Shown: positions 24,743-34,464 of the stretch, piece by piece
Position numbering within the stretch: position 1 is the stretch's first letter
How the letters are laid out: each line of letters opens with the position of its first letter
From: Flavobacteriales bacterium
GTDB taxonomy: Bacteria > Bacteroidota > Bacteroidia > Flavobacteriales_E > Vicingaceae
Reading direction: 5' to 3'
DNA: 64,000 bases
Assembly (NCBI GenBank): GCA_020853105.1
Contig: JADYZM010000007.1
Location: 1-64,000, forward strand
Notes under the pieces: generated by a model
Database searches by the model: none
Told to the model about the DNA's origin: nothing
What the model saw: only the letters and a program-made list of their open reading frames with translations
Made by a program: the position numbers and the translations under genes

Positions 24743-26971
24743 TTAAGCCCTTACCCCAATAACGCAAACATCGTCCACTTGATCTTGACTTCCTTGCCAA
24801 GTAATAAATGCCTGATTGAGTTTTTCTCGTTGTTCGTTCATTTCTAAATGAGCATTTGACAGAAGTAACTCTTTGAGTTGTTTATACATAAACTTTTTGC
24901 CCTTTTCTCCACCAAACTGGTCAGCAAATCCATCGGTAAAAATATAAATTGTATCACCCGTATTGAGTTCAACCTCATGAGATGTAAATGGACTGTATCC
25001 CTCTGACTTCCCAATGGGTTGTTTGTTGGCTTTTATTTCTTCCACTTCTTTTCCATTTTTTCGGATAATCCACAGTGGGTTATTGGCTCCGCTCCATTGC
25101 AATTGGTTGTTAGAAATTCTACACAGAGAAATATCCATTCCGTCCTTAACATTCTCGTCATTTTTGGTAAAGCGTTCCACAACCAATTCTCGTGTTCTGT
25201 CAAGCAATTTACCTGTTTCCGTTTGATTTTCTTCCAAAAGAGCTTTACTCAGTGCGTTTGCACAAACCACACTGACCATCGCTCCAGGCACACCATGCCC
25301 GGTACAGTCGGCAGCAGCAAAATAAATGGATTCCTTGTGTTTTTCCAACCAATAAAAATCACCACTCACAATGTCTTTGGGTTTGTAGAACACAAAACCA
25401 TTTTTGAGGTGCTCAGTAAGTGAAAATCGAGAAGGCAAAATGGCTTCCTGAATACGCTTAGCATAGGTTATTGAATCAGAAATTTCTTTGTTTTTCTCTT
25501 CAACAATATTTTTTTGATGAAGGATTTCGGCATTTTTTTGTGCCAAAAGAAGATTTGCTTTTTTTCTAAGTCTATTGTTTCTCACAACAACACCAACAAA
25601 AATTAACAAAACAAATCCAATTGCTATAGCCCCATAAAGTTGAATTGATTTTCTTTTGCTTTCCTCACCTGCTTTTGCCAATTCAATATCTTTTATTTCG
25701 TTGGTTTTATTGAGTAAGGCAATTTCTTTTTCTTTTTTCTCCGACTGAAATTTCTTTTCCATTTCTGAAATCATTTCAGCATTATCTTTATTGGTTACGC
25801 TATCATTAAGTAGTATATAATTATTTTGGTGATGAAAAGCACTTTTAAAATCTCCTAATTTTTCAAATGTTTTGTATAGCCCCTGATGTGATTTAATGAT
25901 ATATTCAACGTAATTCGTATTCGTTGCATTGGTGAGAGCCTCATTGTAGTATTTTTTTGCCAGCGAATAATTTCCTTTTTTAAAATAGATTTTTGCAGCA
26001 GATATCTGAGATACTGCAATTTTTCCCATGCTTCCAATCTCTTTTTTTATTTGAATGGATTTTAAGGCATAATCTAATGATTTGTCATCTTCATTTGTTA
26101 AATCATAATTTGCACTCAAATTTGTGTAACACTGTGCAATCATGGGTTTATCATTGATTTCAACAAACAACTCAAGAGCCTTGTAATATGATTTTCTTGC
26201 TTCATCTAATTTGTTTAACATATCTAAGGCAGTTCCGGCACTAGATAATGCAACACCAAGCAGTTTTTTATTGTTGATTTTTTTAGCCAAAAATTGTTGT
26301 TTTTCGTAGATTTTTAAGGCATCGACATAGTTTTTTTGTCCAAAATAAATTAAGCCGATATTGGTCATTGTGCCAATCTGTAGCGATGTATCTTTTGCAT
26401 TTTCATAAATTGTTAATGCTCGAATATATAGCTTTAATGCACCTGTAGGGTTTCCTGAAATATCGCACATAATCCCTGTATTATTAAACGATTGTCCAGC
26501 TCCAATACTATCGCCAATCTCTATTCGTTGAATTCCTGATTTTTCAAAATAAATTTTTGCCTTTTCATAATCTCCGGCATAATAATACACAACGCCCAAA
26601 TCATTGTTTATGTTAGCTGCTTCTTCTTTATTTTTTGCCGATTCAAATGTTTTTAGTGCTTTTTGGTAATAAGAAACAGCCAAAGGGTAATCATCATTAG
26701 CTTGTGCTGTTAGTGCATATTCTCTATAAGCAATGGCTATGGAATAATAATTTTTTGTTAGATTGGCAAAATCAATTGCTTTTTGGTTGTAATAAAAGGC
26801 GGTATCTTTTTGACTCTCTCTGTAATTGATGGCAATTAATTCATAAATATTGGCTTTTATTGAATCGTTCTTTGTTTTTCTTAACACTTGAAAAAGACTG
26901 TCAACTTGTGTGTTTCCAAAAGAAATACTACAAATAGAGATTATTAAAAGTGTTACTAAAGTTCTTTTCAT
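24743..26971 (-). CDS. TPR-domain membrane protein with SpoIIE/PP2C-type phosphatase domain
   Basis: The ATG at 26971 gives a signal peptide (K-R-T-L-V-T-L-L-I-I-S...F-G-N); a longer frame to 27061 adds 30 residues that are not needed. Residues of about 35-400 are tetratricopeptide repeats (many A-x-x-Y-x-x-A-L units). A transmembrane helix (about 445-463) and a coiled coil follow, then a SpoIIE/RsbU phosphatase domain (about 540-742; V-S-G-D-F-Y-W...A-D-C-T-G-H-G-V-P-G-A-M-V-S...F-T-D-G). So periplasmic TPRs appear linked to a cytoplasmic serine phosphatase, a common Bacteroidota signalling layout. Targets are probably anti-sigma-antagonist-like proteins (family knowledge), none seen here. 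Confidence 0.9.
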   Translation of the reverse strand: MKRTLVTLLIISICSISFGNTQVDSLFQVLRKTKNDSIKANIYELIAINYRESQKDTAFYYNQKAIDFANLTKNYYSIAIAYREYALTAQANDDYPLAVSYYQKALKTFESAKNKEEAANINNDLGVVYYYAGDYEKAKIYFEKSGIQRIEIGDSIGAGQSFNNTGIMCDISGNPTGALKLYIRALTIYENAKDTSLQIGTMTNIGLIYFGQKNYVDALKIYEKQQFLAKKINNKKLLGVALSSAGTALDMLNKLDEARKSYYKALELFVEINDKPMIAQCYTNLSANYDLTNEDDKSLDYALKSIQIKKEIGSMGKIAVSQISAAKIYFKKGNYSLAKKYYNEALTNATNTNYVEYIIKSHQGLYKTFEKLGDFKSAFHHQNNYILLNDSVTNKDNAEMISEMEKKFQSEKKEKEIALLNKTNEIKDIELAKAGEESKRKSIQLYGAIAIGFVLLIFVGVVVRNNRLRKKANLLLAQKNAEILHQKNIVEEKNKEISDSITYAKRIQEAILPSRFSLTEHLKNGFVFYKPKDIVSGDFYWLEKHKESIYFAAADCTGHGVPGAMVSVVCANALSKALLEENQTETGKLLDRTRELVVERFTKNDENVKDGMDISLCRISNNQLQWSGANNPLWIIRKNGKEVEEIKANKQPIGKSEGYSPFTSHEVELNTGDTIYIFTDGFADQFGGEKGKKFMYKQLKELLLSNAHLEMNEQREKLNQAFITWQGSQDQVDDVCVIGVRA

Positions 26972-27125
26972 TTTCAATTGTACTAAAAAAAGAAGTATAA
27001 AATTATAAAGTTGTGAAACAATAAATATAAAAATTACTCTTTGGTTAAACAAATTCTTCAAATTTGTTTTTTTAAAGTTCTATTAAAAACATTATTAACT
27101 ATAATTTTTTATCAAATTTGTATAT

Positions 27126-29771
27126 ATGAAAATTCCAATATCAATGGTAAAACAGTTTATTTTTCCTACAATCTTACTAATCGTTTTAAATGCTTGTAAA
27201 ACATCAAAACCTATAGATTTACCCGAATATACAGTAGAACTAAATAATCCAAACACAGTTCCCAACCAATCTGTTTATCAAGCTTCCAATACCCGATATT
27301 TTGACTTATTACACACCAAACTAGATGTTAAATTCAACTGGGATAAATCGTATTTATACGGAAAGGCTGAATTGACTTTAAAACCGTACTTTGAGCCAAC
27401 AAATAAATTGACACTCAATGCCCGAGGGCAAGATATCAATAAAGTTCTATTGATAGATGGGGGGAACCAAAAGGAATTAACTTACATGTACGACGGATAT
27501 CTTTTAACTGTTTATCTTGATAAAATCTATTCAAGAAACGAACAAGTAAAGGTATTTATCGACTATACTTCAAAACCCGAAGAGCTTGTAATAAATGGTA
27601 GTGCAGCTATAAAATCTGATAAAGGTCTATATTTTATCAATCCAAAAGGAGAAGAAAAAAATAAACCAAGTCAGATATGGACGCAGGGAGAAACAGAATC
27701 GAGTCAAGTTTGGTTTCCAACAATTGACTCACCAAATGAGCGTTGCACAGGAGAAATTGCAATTACTGTTGAAGAAAAATATAAAACACTTTCGAATGGA
27801 TTGTTAACTCACCAAGAGTTAAATGGCGACGGTACTCGTACAGATTTTTGGGAAATGGACCAACCGCACGCCCCCTACCTTTTTATGATGGCAATAGGTG
27901 ATTTTGCTGTAGTAAAAGACAAATGGGAAAACATGGAAGTTTCGTATTATGTTGAACCGGAATATGAAAAAGACGCTAGAGCCATATTCGGGCTCACCCC
28001 AGAAATGATTTCTTTTTTCTCTCAAAAATTAGGAGTAAAATACCCTTGGAAAAAATACAGTCAAGTGGTTGTTAGAGATTATGTTTCTGGAGCTATGGAA
28101 AACACAACTGCAGTAATACACGGCGATTTCGTTCAACAAACAACTCGAGAACTAATCGACGGAAGTGCTGGTGAAGATGTAATTTCTCACGAATTGTTTC
28201 ACCACTGGTTTGGCGATTTGGTTACATGTGAATCATGGTCTAATTTGCCGCTTAATGAATCTTTTGCTACTTATGGTGAATATCTATGGAAAGAATACAA
28301 ATACGGTAAAGATTACGCCGATTTTGCATTGCTTTCTGATTTCGAATCCTACTTAGCAGAATCAGAAGAAAAAAAGGTGGATTTAATTCGTTTTGATTAC
28401 GAAAAGCGTGAAGATATGTTTGACGCTCATTCCTATCAAAAAGGAGGATTGGTATTGAATATGCTCAGAAATTACTTGGGCGATGATGCTTTTTTTGAGT
28501 CATTAAAATATTACTTAAACAAACACCAATATACTGATGTTGAAATGCATGAATTTAGAATAGCTTGTGAAGATATTTCAGGTAAAGATTTAAATTGGTT
28601 TTTTAATCAGTGGTTTTATTCTAGCGGGCACCCTGAGTTAAATATTTCATATTATTTCAACGATACCACAAATACACAAATTGTAAATATTGAACAAACA
28701 CAAGATTTTAGAACTACTCCACTATACAAATTACCGTTGAAAGTAGATATTTATGTTGACGGTAAAGTACAAACTCATTCTGTAAATGCTGATGAAGCTA
28801 TAAATTCGTTTGTTTTTAATGTTTCAAAAAAACCGGATTTTGTAAATGTAGATGCCGATAATTATCTTTTAGCAGAAAAAATTGATACTAAAACTGATTC
28901 TTCTGAATGGGCATATTTATTTTTAAACTCCAAAAATTTTATAGACCGTTTTAAAGCATTACTTATACTCTCCGAAATTTCAGCACCATACGCTCAAGAA
29001 TGTATTGTAAAGGCAATTTCCGATTCTAATTACAATATACAAAAACTAGCCCTTGAAAGTTTGAATCCGAGTATTGTTAAAGCAACTCCAAATCTTAAAG
29101 AATCATTAGTAAAAATTGCAAAAAACGGGGCAAAAACATCAGTCAGAGCAGCAGCAATTGAAGCTCTATCACTTTATTATCAAAACGATACTGATTTGAT
29201 GAAAATTTACGAGAGTGGCTTACTTGAAGAATCCTACTTAGTATCATCATATTCTCTGCGAGCAATAGCGAATCTAAACCAAGAATTAGCTATGGAAAAA
29301 GCCAAATCACTACAAGATGAAAAAAATTCAAATGTATCAAAATCAGTGTCTTATGTTTATGAAAAGTTTGGTGGATATAACGAACACGAATATTTTAAAA
29401 AAATATTGATGGAAGATAACGATGTTTACGGAAAGTATTATGCAATTTCATCATACGGAAACTATTTAAAACGTCAAGAAATAGAAACCATATCTGAATC
29501 AGTTGAATTACTAGATTCAATCGCATTGAAAAACAAATCTTGGTGGAATAGGTTATCTGGTATAAGCGTTGTAGCAGACCTTGAGAATTTTTTAAACCAA
29601 CAAGTTGATTCAATATCTACTCAACTTAAAAAAGCAGACGGCGACAAAACTGCCCTTGAAAGTAAATTAGAGAAAACAAAACAAACTCAAAAACAATTCT
29701 TCGATATCATTAGGCAAGCAATAGAAACTGAAAAGCACCCCTATATAAAAATGGCTCTGGGCACAAAATAA
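27126..29771 (+). CDS. M1-family aminopeptidase, lipoprotein
   Basis: The N-terminus (F-P-T-I-L-L-I-V-L-N-A-C) is a lipoprotein signal, placing the enzyme on a membrane facing the periplasm or outside. The M1 fold is shown by S-G-A-M-E-N (GxMEN, about residue 321) and the zinc motif H-E-L-F-H-H-W at about 355 with N-E-S-F-A 18 residues later. These enzymes remove N-terminal residues from peptides. The last 290 residues are helical, in HEAT-like arrangement, and end in a coiled coil. Total length of 881 residues is usual for bacterial M1 proteins. The gene is convergent with the response regulator gene (12-base gap, no terminator seen). Confidence 0.95.
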   Translation: MKIPISMVKQFIFPTILLIVLNACKTSKPIDLPEYTVELNNPNTVPNQSVYQASNTRYFDLLHTKLDVKFNWDKSYLYGKAELTLKPYFEPTNKLTLNARGQDINKVLLIDGGNQKELTYMYDGYLLTVYLDKIYSRNEQVKVFIDYTSKPEELVINGSAAIKSDKGLYFINPKGEEKNKPSQIWTQGETESSQVWFPTIDSPNERCTGEIAITVEEKYKTLSNGLLTHQELNGDGTRTDFWEMDQPHAPYLFMMAIGDFAVVKDKWENMEVSYYVEPEYEKDARAIFGLTPEMISFFSQKLGVKYPWKKYSQVVVRDYVSGAMENTTAVIHGDFVQQTTRELIDGSAGEDVISHELFHHWFGDLVTCESWSNLPLNESFATYGEYLWKEYKYGKDYADFALLSDFESYLAESEEKKVDLIRFDYEKREDMFDAHSYQKGGLVLNMLRNYLGDDAFFESLKYYLNKHQYTDVEMHEFRIACEDISGKDLNWFFNQWFYSSGHPELNISYYFNDTTNTQIVNIEQTQDFRTTPLYKLPLKVDIYVDGKVQTHSVNADEAINSFVFNVSKKPDFVNVDADNYLLAEKIDTKTDSSEWAYLFLNSKNFIDRFKALLILSEISAPYAQECIVKAISDSNYNIQKLALESLNPSIVKATPNLKESLVKIAKNGAKTSVRAAAIEALSLYYQNDTDLMKIYESGLLEESYLVSSYSLRAIANLNQELAMEKAKSLQDEKNSNVSKSVSYVYEKFGGYNEHEYFKKILMEDNDVYGKYYAISSYGNYLKRQEIETISESVELLDSIALKNKSWWNRLSGISVVADLENFLNQQVDSISTQLKKADGDKTALESKLEKTKQTQKQFFDIIRQAIETEKHPYIKMALGTK

Positions 29772-29783
29772 TGAAGATTTATG

Positions 29784-30476
29784 TTATTCGTGTACAAAAA
29801 AGCGGAATCCTCTTCCATGTACATTCATGATTTCGATACGACTGTCTTCTTGCAACAGTTTTCGTAGTTTAGCAATATAAACATCCATACTTCTGGCATT
29901 AAAGTAGTTATCATCTTCCCAAATGGCTTTTAAAGCAAAAGTTCTTTCAAGCATTTTTCCTTGATTTAAACAAAGCAAACGCAACAATTCATTTTCTTTT
30001 GAGGTAAGTTTGTGTTCATTCCCACTGTTGCTTAGAATTCTTCTTTGATAGTCAAACTGGTAACTTCCAATGGTAAAGGTAGTTGCCAATTCTTCTGTTT
30101 GTTGAGGTATATATCTCCTCAACACAGCATTTATCCTTGCAAGAAGCTCTTCCATGCTGAAAGGTTTTGTAATGTAATCATCTGCTCCCGAACTAAACCC
30201 TTGCAAGGTATCTTCTTTCATGGATTTTGCCGTTAAAAAGATAATTGGAATAGTTTCGTTTACTTTTCTAATTTCTTTTGCAACTGTAAAGCCGTCTTTA
30301 ATTGGCATCATAACATCTAGTAAACACAACTGAAATCCACCCTTTGCAAAAAAAGTAAAAGCTTCATCACCATTTTTTGCTAAAACGGTATCAAAACCCT
30401 TTGCTTTTAAATAATCACTTAATAAATTGCCTAGATTCATATCGTCTTCGGCAAGTAAAATTTTAGGTTTTTTCAT
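29784..30476 (-). CDS. OmpR-family response regulator
   Basis: The receiver domain (about 1-120) shows the acidic pair E10-D11-D12, the phospho-acceptor D54 (C-L-L-D-V-M-M-P), the switch Thr (F-L-T-A-K) and Lys (I-T-K-P-F). A winged-helix trans_reg_C domain (about 135-228; L-T-S-K-E-N-E-L-L-R-L-L and R-S-M-D-V-Y-I-A-K-L-R-K-L-L) follows. It is transcribed 12 bases downstream of its histidine kinase. Regulators of this family bind direct repeats with 10-11 bp spacing, and such an array is present before the operon (32104-32139). Confidence 0.95.
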   Translation of the reverse strand: MKKPKILLAEDDMNLGNLLSDYLKAKGFDTVLAKNGDEAFTFFAKGGFQLCLLDVMMPIKDGFTVAKEIRKVNETIPIIFLTAKSMKEDTLQGFSSGADDYITKPFSMEELLARINAVLRRYIPQQTEELATTFTIGSYQFDYQRRILSNSGNEHKLTSKENELLRLLCLNQGKMLERTFALKAIWEDDNYFNARSMDVYIAKLRKLLQEDSRIEIMNVHGRGFRFFVHE

Positions 30477-30488
30477 GATTTATTGTTT

Positions 30489-32063
30489 TTATTTTCGAAC
30501 GTGAGATATTGGTAAATAAATTTTAAAACACGAACCTTTCCCAAGGTCGCTAATAACTTGAATTTCTCCTCCGTGCTTCTCTACAATGGCTTTCACATAA
30601 TTTAATCCTAACCCAAAACCTTTAACATTATGCACGTTTCCTGTAGGAACTCTATAAAACTTATCAAATATTTTATTGATATTTTCTTTTTTGAGACCAA
30701 TTCCGTTATCAATAACTTGAATCAATATCCCATCTTTGTAATTCTCTGTTTGAACTTTTATAATAGGCTGGTTTATTGTGTATTTGTTTGCATTGTCCAA
30801 TAAATTATACAATACATTCGTAATGTGAACCTTATCTCCTTCTATGAAGTGCTTATCGGCGTTTAATTCTTCTGAAATAATTCCATTTCTGCTGGTTATT
30901 TGTATAGAAATATTTTTTATCACATCTTTAATGGTGGAATGAATATCAATATTTTCAACCTTAAGCTTTAATTCAGCCTTATCCCATGTGGCACTTTTAA
31001 GAACACTTTCAACAAGCATTCCTAGTCTTTTGTTTTCTTGATTAATCATGTTAACATAGTTCGACTTTGCTTCATTATTAGTACATAAATCTGTATCATT
31101 TAGTGCTTCACAAGCTAGTGAAATAGTAGAAATTGGAGTTTTTAATTCGTGTGTCATGTTGCTGATAAAGTCATTTTTTATCTCCGATAGTTTCTTTTGT
31201 TTGAAAATAGTTAGAATAGTAAATGTAAAAGCAAAAACAATTATCATCAGCAATAAAACTGAAATCCATAAAATTCCGGACATGGTTTGAATCAGATAGT
31301 TTTTTTGATTGGGAAAATAAATACTTAAAAAATGAGGAATTTCTATCGTCTCACTAGGAAATAGTTGGGTATAAAAACTAGACTGCAAAATTTTATTGAT
31401 GTTATTGGTAGAATCTGCCAAAAGAGTGTTACCATCGTAATCAAAAATAGCAAATTCATATTTTGCATCAATATTTCTATTTTTTAGCTCCTGTTTTAAT
31501 AATGAATCTAACATTTTAGGTTCAATTCGCTCTAAAATTGGCTTGTAACGATTGGTTTGATACAAACTTGCCAACATTCCATCAAGCATTAAACGCTTTT
31601 CATTTTGTTGGTAAGATAAAACAGAATCATTCGTATTGATATTTCCTTGATACCCAATTCGAACATGAACTTCAGAATTTCCATTATGAGCAACAGATTC
31701 AACAGTTTTTTGGTACAAACTGCCTTCCTTAGAAGTTCTTACTTTTTCGTTTATATGATAATGTACGCCATCTTTCTCGAATACAGAAGTAGAATCTAAT
31801 GATTGTGGGTGATCTGGATTATATAGTTGAGCTGCTTTTTCTCTATATAATTGTTGATTCTCTTGAAACTCTTTGATTTGTTTCATGGATTCAATTCGTT
31901 CCAATTTTCCGGCAACAGTATATAACGATGATTTGACATCTCTAAAAAATTCTTCTTCTTTCAACGTAATAGCACTGTTTATCCAATAGAACTGTATAAA
32001 CACAAAACCAATCAGTGCTAAAGTGATTGTTACAATTAATAAATAGATGAATTTTTTACTCAT
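30489..32063 (-). CDS. Sensor histidine kinase
   Basis: The 524-residue membrane kinase has an N-terminal transmembrane helix (about 6-28), a periplasmic sensor region of about 230 residues without a recognised domain, a second helix (about 262-285), an HisKA domain with the phospho-acceptor His in F-I-S-N-M-T-H-E-L-K-T-P, and a HATPase domain (N-box D-N-A-N-K-Y; G-boxes D-N-G-I-G-L and G-F-G-L-G-L). It phosphorylates the response regulator encoded just downstream. The predicted promoter TACCTTTG (32075-32068) is only 4 bases from the ATG, indicating a leaderless message. Confidence 0.95.
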   Translation of the reverse strand: MSKKFIYLLIVTITLALIGFVFIQFYWINSAITLKEEEFFRDVKSSLYTVAGKLERIESMKQIKEFQENQQLYREKAAQLYNPDHPQSLDSTSVFEKDGVHYHINEKVRTSKEGSLYQKTVESVAHNGNSEVHVRIGYQGNINTNDSVLSYQQNEKRLMLDGMLASLYQTNRYKPILERIEPKMLDSLLKQELKNRNIDAKYEFAIFDYDGNTLLADSTNNINKILQSSFYTQLFPSETIEIPHFLSIYFPNQKNYLIQTMSGILWISVLLLMIIVFAFTFTILTIFKQKKLSEIKNDFISNMTHELKTPISTISLACEALNDTDLCTNNEAKSNYVNMINQENKRLGMLVESVLKSATWDKAELKLKVENIDIHSTIKDVIKNISIQITSRNGIISEELNADKHFIEGDKVHITNVLYNLLDNANKYTINQPIIKVQTENYKDGILIQVIDNGIGLKKENINKIFDKFYRVPTGNVHNVKGFGLGLNYVKAIVEKHGGEIQVISDLGKGSCFKIYLPISHVRK

Positions 32064-32067
32064 TGAA

Positions 32068-32075
32068 CAAAGGTA
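32068..32075 (-). promoter_or_regulatory. Promoter -7 element for the two-component operon
   Basis: CAAAGGTA on the plus strand reads TACCTTTG on the minus strand. No TTG is seen at -33, as expected for a promoter that needs an activator; the TTAAC array lies upstream. Confidence 0.55.
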
Positions 32076-32103
32076 AACTTAAACCCTATTAACCCTTTGA
32101 GGT

Positions 32104-32139
32104 TTAACACTTTTTAACACTCGTTAACGTACATTTAAC
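32104..32139. promoter_or_regulatory. Array of four TTAAC repeats at 10-11 bp spacing
   Basis: TTAAC occurs at 32104-32108, 32114-32118, 32124-32128 and 32135-32139, all in one orientation (periods 10, 10, 11). A fifth copy, at 32089-32093, is out of phase (15 bases). The array is about 40-75 bases upstream of the predicted start of the kinase/regulator operon. Confidence 0.6.
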
Positions 32140-32218
32140 AATTATTAATTGGGTTCATATCTAATTTTGAATCAAAATCCTACCTCAATAAACATCCTGT
32201 TTAGTTAGTGCAATTTAG

Positions 32219-32248
32219 AAAAACCTGCTTCGAGCGGGTTTTTTTTTA
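32219..32248. terminator. Terminator hairpin after the ComF gene
   Basis: AAAAACCTGCT, TCG, AGCGGGTTTTT forms an 11-bp stem with one G-T pair. It sits directly on the ComF stop codon and has T-runs in both directions (longer on the plus strand). Confidence 0.75.
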
Positions 32249-32926
32249 TTGTGTACTTGCAATTGCAGCTACCGAAACCCTTATTTGTTTTGCTTTCAAA
32301 ACTCTGGCACAAGCTTCAATTGTAGCTCCGGTTGTTATTACATCATCTACCAATAATATGTGCCTATGATTGAATTGAATGTTGTTTTCGTCTGCACAAA
32401 ATATTTCTGAAACATTTTCCCAACGATTAAATCTGTTTTTCTTGGTTTGTGTTTCAGAATTAACAGCTCTTGTAAGTAGTTTAGTATTGAATGGAATATT
32501 CAACGTTTGCGACAAACCTATAGCAAAACTTTCGCTTTGGTTATATCCTCTTTTTTTTAACTTTTTTGGGTGTAAAGGAACTGGCACAATAAAATCTATT
32601 TCTTTACAAAATACTGAATTAATCAACTCTTGTCCATACAATTGACCAATTTTTTCACCCAACTTTTGAGCACCTTTATATTTGAGCTGGTGTAGCATGT
32701 GCTGAACCTTGTTACCTTTATGAAAATGATAATATGCAAAAGCATTCTCAATCTCAATTCTTCCCCAAAAAATTTTCGCTACAGGATTTCCCTGAATTTT
32801 ATGAAAATCGGTTTTAGGTAATTGAACCGTACAAGCCAAGCAAATTTCTTGTTCGAGCTTGAGCAAAACTTCGCCACATGCCGCACAAACACGAGGAAAT
32901 AGTATATTAATTAAATCGAAAAACAC
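32246..32926 (-). CDS. ComF-family phosphoribosyltransferase-like protein
   Basis: The 226-residue protein has an N-terminal four-cysteine zinc knuckle (C-A-A-C...C-L-A-C) and a type I phosphoribosyltransferase domain with the PRPP motif I-L-L-V-D-D-V-I-T-T-G-A-T near residue 195. The P-V-P-L-H-P-K-K-L-K-K-R-G-Y-N-Q-S motif is diagnostic of the ComF family. ComF proteins take part in DNA uptake in competent bacteria; the biochemical role is unresolved. It pairs functionally with dprA in the same window, although the genes are 20 kb apart. Confidence 0.92.
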   Translation of the reverse strand: MFFDLINILFPRVCAACGEVLLKLEQEICLACTVQLPKTDFHKIQGNPVAKIFWGRIEIENAFAYYHFHKGNKVQHMLHQLKYKGAQKLGEKIGQLYGQELINSVFCKEIDFIVPVPLHPKKLKKRGYNQSESFAIGLSQTLNIPFNTKLLTRAVNSETQTKKNRFNRWENVSEIFCADENNIQFNHRHILLVDDVITTGATIEACARVLKAKQIRVSVAAIASTQ

Positions 32927-33038
32927 AACAATTTATACACACATTAAATTGAATAACTTTTTAAAACGGTGAAAATCTTCCAACAAATTAAAAATAATTT
33001 TGATTCGTTATAGTAAAAATACTTTTATTTTATCGAAT

Positions 33039-33944
33039 ATGGAAAACAATCAAATTCCGACTAGCAAAGTGAACAAAATACTTGTTGGTCTAATTATTAT
33101 ACTTTTAGGGTTTTGTGGGTTTTTAATTTGGCAAATTCAAGACTTGAAACAAGTTATTGTTGAAAAAGAAATTGTATATGTAGATGTTTCTACAGAAAAA
33201 GACAAGTTAAAAGCAGAATTGGAAGATATGTTGGTTCAATATAACGCTCTTGAAACTACCAATGGAGAAATTAAAGCTGATTTAGAGGCAGAAAAGGCAA
33301 AAATAGAAGACCTTTTAAAAAACATGAAAAATAAAGATTGGACTATCGCCAAACTGAAAAAAGAAACAGAAACTCTGCGTACAATAATGAAAGGATTTGT
33401 AGTGCAAATAGATTCTTTAAACACTGTAAACAAAGAGCTTAGAGCCGAAAAAGAAGTTGTTCAAAACGAATTGAAAACCGAAAAAAGTAGAACAGAAACT
33501 TTATCTAAAGAAAAAGAAAGTTTAACCAATAAAGTAACCATTGCTTCTTATTTAAAAACAACAGCTTTAAAATCGTATGGTATTAAAGTGAAAGGCGACA
33601 ACACCGGAAAAGAAAACGATAAAGCAAAACGTATAGATAAAATACGGACAGAATTTACTTTGCTGAAAAATGAAATCACTCCACCAGGAGATAAATATGT
33701 TTATGTTCGCATATTAACTCCCGACGGAAAAGTATTGTCTGAAAAAACAGATGACTCCAACAAATTTGATTTCAATGGAGTAAAAGGGCTCTACAGTGCT
33801 AAAAAACAAGTTAACTATCAAAACCAAGAAATGAAAGTAACCATTGACTGGAAAAAAATAGATGAATTCCCTATTGGAGAATACAATGTTGAAGTATATG
33901 CTGACGGCGTTGACATTGGTAAAACAAAGTTTAAACTTAAATAG
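33039..33944 (+). CDS. Membrane-anchored coiled-coil protein of unknown function
   Basis: The ATG at 33039 is preferred over a TTG 13 codons upstream; it gives M-E-N-N-Q-I-P followed by a single transmembrane helix (about 13-33). Residues of about 40-180 form a long coiled coil rich in Glu and Lys with Leu spacing. The last 110 residues look like a beta-sandwich domain (Y-V-R-I-L-T-P-D-G-K...Y-N-V-E-V-Y-A-D-G). It should sit in the inner membrane with the coiled coil in the periplasm. No catalytic motif was seen and no function is assigned. It lies 50 bases before mscL. Confidence 0.75.
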   Translation: MENNQIPTSKVNKILVGLIIILLGFCGFLIWQIQDLKQVIVEKEIVYVDVSTEKDKLKAELEDMLVQYNALETTNGEIKADLEAEKAKIEDLLKNMKNKDWTIAKLKKETETLRTIMKGFVVQIDSLNTVNKELRAEKEVVQNELKTEKSRTETLSKEKESLTNKVTIASYLKTTALKSYGIKVKGDNTGKENDKAKRIDKIRTEFTLLKNEITPPGDKYVYVRILTPDGKVLSEKTDDSNKFDFNGVKGLYSAKKQVNYQNQEMKVTIDWKKIDEFPIGEYNVEVYADGVDIGKTKFKLK

Positions 33945-33994
33945 AAATTATGTTGTAAAACAATTTTTAGTAATCTTGCCAAAAAAATATAAAA

Positions 33995-34438
33995 ATGGGT
34001 TTTATTAAAGAATTTAAAGAATTTGCAGTCAAAGGCAACGTGCTTGATATGGCTGTGGGTATCATCATTGGTGGTGCATTTGGTAAAATTGTTTCTTCGT
34101 TTGTGAGCGATGTGGTTATGCCTCCAATTGGTGTTTTATTAGGTGGTGTTGATTTCAAAGATTTAAAAGTAATTATTAAAGATGCCCAACCTGCCGTGAT
34201 GGAAGGTGATAAGGTAATTTCAGAAGCAGTATCAGAAGTAGCTCTCAATTACGGAGCATTCATCAATACAATAATTGATTTTACCATTATAGCATTTGCT
34301 GTTTTTATGATGGTTAAAGCAGTGAATTATGCTAAAAGAAAAGAGGTCGAACAACCTACTGCTGCACCTGAGCCTCCGAAACCAACAAATGAAGAGGTGC
34401 TATTAACAGAAATCAGAGACCTTTTAAAAAATAAATAA
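33995..34438 (+). CDS. mscL: Large-conductance mechanosensitive channel
   Basis: The 147-residue inner membrane channel opens under membrane tension after hypo-osmotic shock. The N-terminal [22 protein letters not shown] and the pore-lining [12 protein letters not shown] are the MscL signature. The second helix is at about 84-108, and the C-terminal helix ([14 protein letters not shown]) is complete. The length is normal for the family. Confidence 0.97.
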   Translation: MGFIKEFKEFAVKGNVLDMAVGIIIGGAFGKIVSSFVSDVVMPPIGVLLGGVDFKDLKVIIKDAQPAVMEGDKVISEAVSEVALNYGAFINTIIDFTIIAFAVFMMVKAVNYAKRKEVEQPTAAPEPPKPTNEEVLLTEIRDLLKNK

Positions 34439-34464
34439 AATCCATAATCTTATTTGAATTACAC

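Noticed and set aside
25019-25423. Plus-strand open frame of 134 codons within the phosphatase gene
   Set aside because: It lies antisense to the conserved SpoIIE domain, without a promoter or known motif.
32927-33038. Search for a small RNA or tRNA between the ComF and coiled-coil genes
   Set aside because: No cloverleaf or hairpin with T-run found; only AT-rich sequence with a weak TACTTTTA element.
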